In this document: in pieces, positions 25,931 to 33,010 of the stretch | Layout of the letters: each line of letters opens with the position of its first letter | How positions within the stretch are numbered: the stretch's first letter is position 1 | Assembly: GCF_000282095.2 (NCBI RefSeq) | Contig: NZ_AKKC02000014.1 | Span: 62,001-126,000 of the forward strand | Length of the DNA: 64,000 nt | From: Rhizobium sp. CF080 | GTDB lineage: Bacteria; Pseudomonadota; Alphaproteobacteria; Rhizobiales; Rhizobiaceae | Direction of reading: 5' to 3' | Notes under the pieces: model-generated | Seen by the model: the letters and a program-made list of their open reading frames with translations, nothing else | Databases searched by the model: none | Told to the model about the DNA's origin: nothing | Translations under genes and position numbers: made by a program

Positions 25931-26014
25931 CGGTCGTCCTCCGATTCCTGGATCGACTGAGGATGCCAAGGGCGGAGGACGGGATCAAGGCCGATATGTT
26001 CTGCAGTGCAATAG

Positions 26015-26632
26015 TCAGCGCGGTTCGGTCGCGAGCTTGAGAATCTCGTCCTTGTCGATCGGATCGTCGATGGGCGCGACGATCAGCCGATAGCCCACCA
26101 GCCTGGCAATCGGGGCCAGCACGGCGAACATCAGCTTCTGCACCCAGATCGGCGGGCCGGCGAGATAGAGATGATCGCGATAGGCGTGGAGTTTCAGTGC
26201 GATAGCCAGCAGCTTCGGGTCGCCGGCCGGTGAAAAGCCCTCCGGGGCCAGCACCGTCGATGCGGCAAGGTTGATGAAGAAACGCAGGTGCTTCTGGCCG
26301 GGCGTGAACGACACCGTGGCATGAGTCTCGCCGTCACTGGCATTGCGGAAGAAATGCGCCTTGCCGCGCGGCACCATGACGGTTTCGCCGGCATCGGCGA
26401 AATGTTCGACGCCATCGATCATGACCATCAGCCGGCCCGTGTGGACGTGGAAATATTCGTCCGCGTTCGGATGGATATGGGCAATCGCATTGCCGCCGCC
26501 CGAGCCACCCTTTTCGAGGATGACGTCGAATTTGGACAGTGCCTCGCTTTCCACCGGGTCGGTGAACACGAAGGTTTCCTTGTTGAAGTGATTGACGATC
26601 CTGGTATGGGCAGGCACGAGCGCTCTCGGCAT
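26015..26632 (-). CDS. Cupin domain protein
   Basis: 205 residues. A double-stranded beta-helix cupin core occupies about 15-125, with metal-site motif HIHPNADEYFHVHTGRLMV and second motif GETVMVPRGKAHFFRNASD. A C-terminal tail has a hydrophobic stretch (IWVQKLMFAVLAPIARLVGY) that may be membrane-associated. It may be an oxygenase-like or sugar-binding cupin; the substrate is unknown. It diverges from a LysR gene 172 bases away, so it is a likely target of that regulator. AAGGAC precedes the ATG at 26,632. Confidence 0.85.
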   Translation of the reverse strand: MPRALVPAHTRIVNHFNKETFVFTDPVESEALSKFDVILEKGGSGGGNAIAHIHPNADEYFHVHTGRLMVMIDGVEHFADAGETVMVPRGKAHFFRNASDGETHATVSFTPGQKHLRFFINLAASTVLAPEGFSPAGDPKLLAIALKLHAYRDHLYLAGPPIWVQKLMFAVLAPIARLVGYRLIVAPIDDPIDKDEILKLATEPR

Positions 26633-26804
26633 GGGTTCTGTCCTTGGCAATCTGTTGAACGGGCCAATCTGTTGAACGGGAAAGTGCCGGGGGAATGGGC
26701 AGCAAGGTCAGTTCCGCCGGAAATAAAAGGCGTGTAGGTTGGCGGCCAAATAACCGCAAACACCGTTTTTGCTTGTCCGTTCACCGTTTTTGCATAACCG
26801 ACCG

Positions 26805-27725
26805 ATGGGCCAGTTGAACTACGACGACCTGCGCTTTCTGCTCGCCGTGGCCGAGACGGGCTTGACGCTTTCGGCTTCGCGCCTGCTGAAGGTGAGCCAG
26901 AGCACGGTGTCGCGGCGGATCGCCGGCCTGGAACAGGATCTCGGCGTCGAACTCTTCGACAAGAAACGCACCGGCTACGATCTGACCGATATCGGCCGGA
27001 CGCTGGTCGGCCCGGCGACCGCGGTGCGCGATGCCATGACGGCGTTCTCCAATGCCATGGACGCGGTTTCCCGCGACATAAGCGGCAGCGTGCGCTTCAC
27101 CACCAACGACGTTCTCGCCGGCCGCTTCCTTCCGTTGCTGATTAGCCGGCTCAAGGCCGCGCATCCCAATCTCAGCCTGGACGTGGTGACCACCGACAGC
27201 CGGCTGGATCTGACACGGGGGGACGCCGACATCGCGCTGCGCGCCGGCACGCGTCCGACCGAAGCGGGCCTCGTCGGCGTGCGGATCACCGACGATATCT
27301 GGAGCCTCTATTGCAGCCGCGCCTATGCGGACCGGCACGGCGTGCCGCGCGATGTGGGCGATCTCGACCGTCATTCGCTGATCGCCATCGACCCGCATAT
27401 TAAGGATCATCCGGCTGTTCTGTGGGTGCGGGAAAACTATCCGGAGAGGGCGATCGTGGTTCGCCAGAACACGGTCGCTGCAACGCTGTCGAGTATTCGC
27501 AGTGGACTGGGGATAGGGCTGTTTTCGGAGTTCGTGGCGGCCGGCGACGACGACCTGGTTTACTGCTTTCGACCTCTGATGCCACCTGCTGCGGAGATCT
27601 GGCTGATCACCCATGAACGGCTTCGGTATACACCTCGGGTCCGCGCGGTGATGGACATCGCCAGGGTGCTCCTGTCGCAACATGTGGCCGAAGGGATCCG
27701 GGGGCAGGGGAATGAATTGGTATAA
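26805..27725 (+). CDS. LysR family transcriptional regulator
   Basis: 306 residues. The N-terminal winged helix-turn-helix is LNYDDLRFLLAVAETGLTLSASRLLKVSQSTVSRRIAGLEQDLG; the C-terminal effector-binding domain runs about 95-300 (RFTTNDVLAGRFLPLLISRLK; DLTRGDADIALRAGTRP). The mid-helix is of the LysR subgroup that acts on a divergent gene, here the cupin gene. ATG 26,805 (MGQLNYDDL) is the family-like start. The last 10 residues are variable. Confidence 0.93.
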   Translation: MGQLNYDDLRFLLAVAETGLTLSASRLLKVSQSTVSRRIAGLEQDLGVELFDKKRTGYDLTDIGRTLVGPATAVRDAMTAFSNAMDAVSRDISGSVRFTTNDVLAGRFLPLLISRLKAAHPNLSLDVVTTDSRLDLTRGDADIALRAGTRPTEAGLVGVRITDDIWSLYCSRAYADRHGVPRDVGDLDRHSLIAIDPHIKDHPAVLWVRENYPERAIVVRQNTVAATLSSIRSGLGIGLFSEFVAAGDDDLVYCFRPLMPPAAEIWLITHERLRYTPRVRAVMDIARVLLSQHVAEGIRGQGNELV

Positions 27726-28047
27726 AAATCGTATCAAGCCTTGAAAGAATGAGATTTTGTGGCTAAACAGCAACGGTCGCTGGCTTGACTAGCCTCAATT
27801 GCGCCCCCGGGGGACACCCTGTTGCCGCAATTCGGTTAAACTTCCGACGGCATGCGCTTTTATGTGCACCACCGAAACCAAATCGGGGCGGCGTAAAGAC
27901 ATTGGTTACCATAATCGTTCATCCTCACATGCAGTCGATAGGCGGCAGTGAGCAAAATCTTCGTTTGCTCAGCGCTCGTCAGGGTTGTGTTGGCGGTCTC
28001 GCGGAAGCGATGCCTGCCGGTGTGAGTAACGGTTCGGGTAACGAGTG
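27726..28047. other. Intergenic region before the DUF2778 gene
   Basis: 322 bases with no credible gene (an 87-codon frame has no family-like sequence). It contains a CCCCCGGGGG self-complementary run (27,803-27,812) and a perfect 7-bp hairpin, GAGCAAA / TTTGCTC, at 27,950-27,970. The hairpin probably lies in the 5' leader of the next gene. No clear promoter. Confidence 0.4.
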
Positions 28048-29433
28048 ATGGCGCGTTCAGTCCATACGTCGGTGAATGGCAGGCATGCAGGCAAGGCTCC
28101 TCAACGCCGCAAGAAATCCCGCTCTCTCCTGGTCAATGTCACGGTCGGTTTCGGCCTGACGGTAGCAGCCCTGATGGGTGCGTCGATGGTTACCATGGCG
28201 ACCGCGGTGAAGTCGGCTTCCGATGTCAAATTCGAAACGGCGCTGACCAAGCCGATCGCTTTTGCCGCTCCGGCAGCCATGTCGCGCGAACGTGAAATCG
28301 ACGTTTCGAAGTTCTCCCGCCTGCCGGGCAGATCCTCCGCCGAACCGAAGGGCAAGCGCCTCGCCGGCGCCGATATGGCCGCCCTCGAAGCCCGCAAGCC
28401 GGATGTTTCGAGCGTCAGCCAGGTGCTCAACCTCGCGATGGCCAAGGCCGCCCGCCATCAGGAACACCAGCAGCAGTTCGCCGCGCTCGAAAAGATCCGT
28501 CCGGACGCCAATGCCATCCGCGCCGTGCTCGCACCGGCGATGGAAAGCCTCGTCGTCGTGGCGCCCCGTGCCGCCGGCGGCGCCTTGCCGGACATGATCC
28601 AGGATGCCCAGACGGTTACCACCGTCGCGGGGCTGAAAGACATGAAGCCGGTCGAGATGGCCGCGCTTGAAGAAACCGCCCTGGAAGAAGACGCAGACGA
28701 CACCGACGAGAGCGAAGTCGCGGTGGTCGAGGAGGCCGTTCCCGCAGCGCCTTCCTATGCCCTGCCGAAGGCTGGTCCGCTGCCGGTGATCCGTCCGGGC
28801 TCTGCCATCGACAAGCCCGCCAAGCCGGCAGCGCTTGCCGCCATCGCTGCGGTCGCGCCGCAAAAGCCCGCAAAGGCGAATGACGACGACGACAAGCCGA
28901 CGGCGCTCGCGTTTGCCAAGCCCGACAATCCGATGCGCGAGGAGCCGACCCGTCCGTCGCAATCCGCGCCCGCCTGGCCCGGAATCGGCACCAAAGTCGC
29001 CATCTACGATATTTCCGGCGGCATGGTCTATATGCCGAACGGCTCGAAGCTCGAGGCGCATTCCGGCATCGGCAAGATGCGCGACAACCCGAACTTTACG
29101 CATGTGACGATGCGTGGCCCGACTCCCCCCGGCACCTACAAGCTGTCGATGCGCGAAAAGCTGTTCCACGGCGTCGCCGCGATCCGTCTGACGCCGGTCG
29201 ACGGCAAGGCGCCGCAGGGCCGCACCGGCCTGCTCGCCCACAGCTTCCTGCTTCGGGTGCGCGGCGACTCGCACGGCTGCGTCGCGTTTGCAGACTATCC
29301 CGCGTTCCTGAAAGCCTTCCAGCGCGGCGATATCACCCATATGGTGATCGTGCCCAAGTGGGACGGCAAGCGCCCCGGCCGCGGCACCAATGGCGGTTTC
29401 ATGGCCAAACTGTTCGGCAATAACGACGCCTAG
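28048..29433 (+). CDS. DUF2778 domain protein (L,D-transpeptidase-like, membrane-anchored)
   Basis: 461 residues. After a basic start there is one transmembrane segment (about 30-55, VTVGFGLTVAALMGASMVTM), then about 260 disordered residues rich in Ala, Lys, Pro and Asp. The final 150 residues are a DUF2778 domain: VAIYDISGGMVYMPNGSKLEAHSG ... PPGTYKLSMREK ... LLAHSFLLRVRGDSHGCVAFADY. The S-H-G-C motif is the catalytic cysteine motif of L,D-transpeptidase folds. DUF2778 includes T6SS effectors of the Tlde1 type, but here no T6SS genes are nearby, and the membrane anchor points to an endogenous periplasmic cell-wall role. Confidence 0.8.
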   Translation: MARSVHTSVNGRHAGKAPQRRKKSRSLLVNVTVGFGLTVAALMGASMVTMATAVKSASDVKFETALTKPIAFAAPAAMSREREIDVSKFSRLPGRSSAEPKGKRLAGADMAALEARKPDVSSVSQVLNLAMAKAARHQEHQQQFAALEKIRPDANAIRAVLAPAMESLVVVAPRAAGGALPDMIQDAQTVTTVAGLKDMKPVEMAALEETALEEDADDTDESEVAVVEEAVPAAPSYALPKAGPLPVIRPGSAIDKPAKPAALAAIAAVAPQKPAKANDDDDKPTALAFAKPDNPMREEPTRPSQSAPAWPGIGTKVAIYDISGGMVYMPNGSKLEAHSGIGKMRDNPNFTHVTMRGPTPPGTYKLSMREKLFHGVAAIRLTPVDGKAPQGRTGLLAHSFLLRVRGDSHGCVAFADYPAFLKAFQRGDITHMVIVPKWDGKRPGRGTNGGFMAKLFGNNDA

Positions 29434-29446
29434 TCGGAGCCATGAT

Positions 29447-29471
29447 GGTGACGCCGGATGAAGGCGTCACC
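29447..29471. terminator. Inverted repeat between convergent genes
   Basis: GGTGACGCC / GGCGTCACC, perfect 9-bp arms with a 7-base loop, between the DUF2778 gene and the convergent M20 gene. It lacks a T-tract, so it could be a weak bidirectional terminator. Confidence 0.5.
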
Positions 29472-29481
29472 TGCAAGCACC

Positions 29482-30627
29482 TCAGCCGAGAATATCCCGC
29501 GCCACGCGCATAAAAATCTTCGTGCCGATCGGGATCAGGTCGTCGGGAAAATCATAGTTCGGATTGTGCAGGTTCGGCATGTTTTCGCCGGCACCCAGGA
29601 AGAACATCGCCGATTTCGATACGGCCGCGAAGCGGCCGAAATCCTCCGAGCCGCGCATCGTTTCGCCCTCCTCATGGGAAACGCCCTCGGTATCTATCGC
29701 CGCCCGCAGCATTTCGGTTGCCTCCGCATCGTTTTCGCAGTGGCCGAAGATGTCGTGATAGTCCATCTCGTATTCGAGGCTGCCGGCTGCGGCGATATCG
29801 CGGACCAGGTCTTCGGCCGTGGTCGTCAACGCCTCCATCTGGCTGTCGGTCATGCTGCGCAATGTCACCCAGACTTCGGCATGGCCGGGCGCAATCCCGA
29901 AGGCCGGTTCGCCGACCGAGGCATGCGTCACTGTTGCCAGCACCATGTCGCCGGTTGCGATCGAGCCTTCGCTCAGGGCCGTCAGCGCCGGCATCAGCGC
30001 TGCGACCGTCGGGACCGGGGAGATGCCCGTTTCCGGCATGGAGGCATGCGCCGTGCGCCCGAGAAGCGAGATTCGCAGGCCACGCGACGCGCAATTGACG
30101 ATCCCCTGCTTCAACCAGGCGCGACCGAGCGGCAGGCCGGGCATGTTGTGCAGGGAAAAGCTGTAATCCGGCACCAGGTCCTGGAATTTTTCGTCGGCGA
30201 TGACCGCCGCCGCACCGGCGCCGGTCTCTTCGGCCGGCTGGAACAGCAGGATGACGCGGCCGCGCTTCGGCCTTTCCCGGCCGAACTGCCGTCCAAGCGA
30301 CGCCAGCATGGTCATGTGGCCGTCGTGCCCGCACATATGGCCCTTGCCGGGAACCGTCGAGCGATAATCCGGCGTGCCGACCTCCTCGATCGGCAGCGCG
30401 TCCAGCTCGGCGCGGAACAGCACGGTCGGGCCGGTAAGACCGCTGTCATAGACGACCGCGACGCCGGTGCCGCCGAGACCGGTCACGATCCGGTCCGGCT
30501 TCGTATCCGCGAGAAAGTTCTGCACCTCCGCCGCCGTTGCGATCTCCTCGCCGGATATCTCCGGCATGGCATGCAGCTTACGCCGCCATGCGGTGAGATC
30601 CACCACATCCTGGTTGGTCAGAAACAT
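29482..30627 (-). CDS. M20 family amidohydrolase (hippurate hydrolase-like)
   Basis: 381 residues. Metal and catalytic motifs of M20D: RAELDALPIEE, GHMCGHDGHMTMLASLG (Cys-His pair of the amidohydrolase subgroup), and LLFQPAEETGAG. The dimerisation domain follows. The end has EEGETMRGSEDFGRFA with the last metal ligand. The family hydrolyses N-acyl amino acids, IAA conjugates or N-acetyl-diaminopimelate; the substrate is not determined. GGGAGC upstream of the ATG at 30,627 is a fair ribosome site. Confidence 0.92.
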   Translation of the reverse strand: MFLTNQDVVDLTAWRRKLHAMPEISGEEIATAAEVQNFLADTKPDRIVTGLGGTGVAVVYDSGLTGPTVLFRAELDALPIEEVGTPDYRSTVPGKGHMCGHDGHMTMLASLGRQFGRERPKRGRVILLFQPAEETGAGAAAVIADEKFQDLVPDYSFSLHNMPGLPLGRAWLKQGIVNCASRGLRISLLGRTAHASMPETGISPVPTVAALMPALTALSEGSIATGDMVLATVTHASVGEPAFGIAPGHAEVWVTLRSMTDSQMEALTTTAEDLVRDIAAAGSLEYEMDYHDIFGHCENDAEATEMLRAAIDTEGVSHEEGETMRGSEDFGRFAAVSKSAMFFLGAGENMPNLHNPNYDFPDDLIPIGTKIFMRVARDILG

Positions 30628-30829
30628 CGGCCGCTCCCTTGTCCGTCATCTGCCCGCAGACGTAGCGCCCCGCCGAAGCCGGCGCAACGCGGCCCACCTC
30701 TTTTTCGACGGGAAAGCCGTTTGAAATAATTGAGAAACAAACATGCGCAGAATAACCGGAATCGGCTTCTGGAATGCCTCGCCCCGAAGCCCGCCGATTG
30801 CCACACCGAAGATCCCGATGGAGCATGAC

Positions 30830-31918
30830 ATGCCGCTCGCCCGCCTGACCCAAATCCACCTGAACCCAAGCCATTTCTTCGCCGCCTTTGCCTGCCTGGT
30901 CGCTGCCATCGGCCAGCCTGCCGCCGCCCAGCAATCCGACCGCCAAAACCTCAGGACCATGTTGCAGGCCTGCCGCAGCGACATGCGCAGCCTCTGCGCC
31001 GGCGTCCAGCCGGGCGGCCGACGCATCGCCCAGTGCATGCGCGATCACGCTTCGCAGCTCTCCGACGACTGCCGCACCGCGATCGCCGACGGCATGCAGG
31101 GGCAGTCGGAGGCAGGCGGGCCTGCTGCCCGCCAGCGCACTGCCGGCGTGCCGGCGGGTGTGAGAGTGCTGCGCGACGTCGCCTATGGCAAGGCTGCTGC
31201 CCAGCGCATGGACGTCTACCTGGCGCAGAAGCCCGGACCGTCTCCGAATGCACCCGTCATTGTCATGGTGCATGGCGGCGCCTGGGCGGCCGGCTCGAAA
31301 TCGGCGGCCGGCGTTGTCGACAACAAGGTGGCCCACTGGCTGCCGAAGGGGTACGTCTTCGTCTCGGTCGCGACCCGCCTGATGCCGCAGGCCGATCCGC
31401 TGGCCCAGGCCGCCGATGTCGCGGCGGCACTCGCCGCCGTCCAGCGCCAGGCACCGTCCTGGGGCGGCGATCCCGCGAAACTGGTGCTGATGGGCCATTC
31501 CGCCGGCGCCCATCTGGTCGCGCTGATCTCCGCCGACCGCACCATCGCCGAAAAGGCGGGCGCCAGGCCCTGGTCCGGCACCGTGGCCCTCGACAGCGCC
31601 GCCTACGACGTGACCGCGATCATGCGCGACCGCCATCCAAAGCTCTACGACAACGCTTTTGGCAGCGATCCGGATTTCTGGGCAAAGGCATCCCCGAGCT
31701 TGCAGCTGAAGGGAGCTACCCCGCCCATGCTGCTGGTCTGCTCCAGCCTGCGCAAGATCTCCTGCGACCAAGCTGAAGCTTTCGCGAAGAAAGCCGGTGG
31801 CCGCCAGAAAGTCCTGCCCGTCGCGATGCGCCACGGCGAGATCAATATCGATCTCGGCAAAGACAGCGCCTATACCGGCGACGTCGATACCTTTCTGGCC
31901 TCGGTCGGGCTGCGCTGA
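30830..31918 (+). CDS. Secreted Cys-rich-repeat / alpha-beta hydrolase fusion
   Basis: 362 residues. A signal peptide (FFAAFACLVAAIGQPAAAQ, cut about residue 33) is followed by a Cys-rich segment of about 45 residues (LQACRSDMRSLC, AQCMRDHASQLSDDC), resembling the GLG1-type cysteine-rich repeat seen in secreted rhizobial proteins. The esterase domain follows from about residue 105: oxyanion HGGAWAAGSK, nucleophile MGHSAGAHLVAL, and a late His in AMRHGEIN. It resembles the BD-FAE (feruloyl/carboxylesterase-like) group. GGAG lies 6 bases before ATG 30,830. Substrate unknown. Confidence 0.82.
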   Translation: MPLARLTQIHLNPSHFFAAFACLVAAIGQPAAAQQSDRQNLRTMLQACRSDMRSLCAGVQPGGRRIAQCMRDHASQLSDDCRTAIADGMQGQSEAGGPAARQRTAGVPAGVRVLRDVAYGKAAAQRMDVYLAQKPGPSPNAPVIVMVHGGAWAAGSKSAAGVVDNKVAHWLPKGYVFVSVATRLMPQADPLAQAADVAAALAAVQRQAPSWGGDPAKLVLMGHSAGAHLVALISADRTIAEKAGARPWSGTVALDSAAYDVTAIMRDRHPKLYDNAFGSDPDFWAKASPSLQLKGATPPMLLVCSSLRKISCDQAEAFAKKAGGRQKVLPVAMRHGEINIDLGKDSAYTGDVDTFLASVGLR

Positions 31919-32018
31919 TCTAAGGGCAACCATGCCGGATATCGTCGCGCCTTGACTTGAAATCGCCTTTGTTTCTACTCTCTCCTGATCTTCGCGAAAG
32001 AATATCGGGGTATGGGGC

Positions 32019-32936
32019 GTGCTCGAATTCTTGACCAATTATGTCAACGTCGTCGTGGCGCAGATCAATGCGGCGATCGACTTCCTGACCGGTTCGCAGA
32101 AGGAGATCCCGGCCGACAGCCTTGTCGGCTCGGTGGCGCTGGCGCTGCTGACGGCGCTGGTGGCCGTTCTCGGCTATGTCGGCAAGCTGGCCATCCAGGG
32201 CCTCCAGTCGTTCTACGAGGAACGGAAGAAATATCGTTCCGCACTGGTCCGCTACGTCTACGACGTGGATATTTGGAAGAACACCTTCGACAAGAATTTC
32301 AGTCACGCCGAGATGGAGAAATGGGTAACCAGGCTGATCCAGGGTGACGACAAGTTCAAGTTCAATTTCGGCACCTCGGAAGACAAGGATTCCAAGGATA
32401 TAATGACCTATATCCATTGGCTGCGGCCGCGTGAGATATATACGGTGCGTCTGTTTCTTGCCTATTCCGAACTTTTCGACAGCATGTGCGACAATATAAG
32501 CGGCGACACATTTGCAGGCCTTGAGCCCAGTCGAAAGCTCAATGCTTACTTCATCACTCAGCAGATCGGATTGGACACCTACAGCTATGCAGAGCATTCC
32601 CTGAAAGCACTGAGAGCGTCCGACAAGCCTTTGGCTCTCGTTTTTCTGCAAAATGCAGGGATCGGATTGTCTCGATTGTTTTGGGTGACCAAAAGGCACC
32701 ATCTCGACCCGCCGGTCATCCTGAACCCCAGGCAGGAAGAAGAGGCCAAAGATAAGAGGTATAAATCAGAGAAAATCAAGGCGGCTGATCGTCACGTGCC
32801 GCCGGATTGGAAAGACAAAAATCTTGACGACCTGCGCATCAAGTCGGACCAGGCGCTAAATGAAATCTTAATAAGGCGGCGGAACGGGCTTCGACATTTC
32901 GAATTTCCTTTTTTCTTCGGACTTCCAGAAAAATAG
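32019..32936 (+). CDS. Orphan predicted membrane protein, unknown function
   Basis: 305 residues from GTG 32,019. One transmembrane segment (about 36-58, VGSVALALLTALVAVLGYVG) follows a short N-terminal helix. A long cytoplasmic part of mixed helices follows, with aromatic- and Lys-rich stretches (SFYEERKKYRSALVRYVYDVD; LPEK at the end). Composition differs from neighbours: more AT, Lys, Phe and Tyr, especially in the last third. I do not recognise a family. It stands alone between the esterase gene and convergent uvrD, and may be a recent insertion. Confidence 0.7.
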   Translation: MLEFLTNYVNVVVAQINAAIDFLTGSQKEIPADSLVGSVALALLTALVAVLGYVGKLAIQGLQSFYEERKKYRSALVRYVYDVDIWKNTFDKNFSHAEMEKWVTRLIQGDDKFKFNFGTSEDKDSKDIMTYIHWLRPREIYTVRLFLAYSELFDSMCDNISGDTFAGLEPSRKLNAYFITQQIGLDTYSYAEHSLKALRASDKPLALVFLQNAGIGLSRLFWVTKRHHLDPPVILNPRQEEEAKDKRYKSEKIKAADRHVPPDWKDKNLDDLRIKSDQALNEILIRRRNGLRHFEFPFFFGLPEK

Positions 32937-33010
32937 CTGACTTGAAAGACCGTCAAGCCACGTCAGCCCAGGCTGCATAAAATAATCCATTCCGGTCTGT
33001 GATTCAACCC

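Noticed and set aside
26001..26010. CTGCAGTGCA word upstream of pncA, similar to the DUF1127 dyad
   Set aside because: Only a ten-base match without a full dyad or promoter context; likely chance.
27785..28048. 87-codon plus-strand frame
   Set aside because: Cys/His/Arg-rich composition, no ribosome site; contains the CCCCCGGGGG run and leader hairpin, so it is leader DNA.
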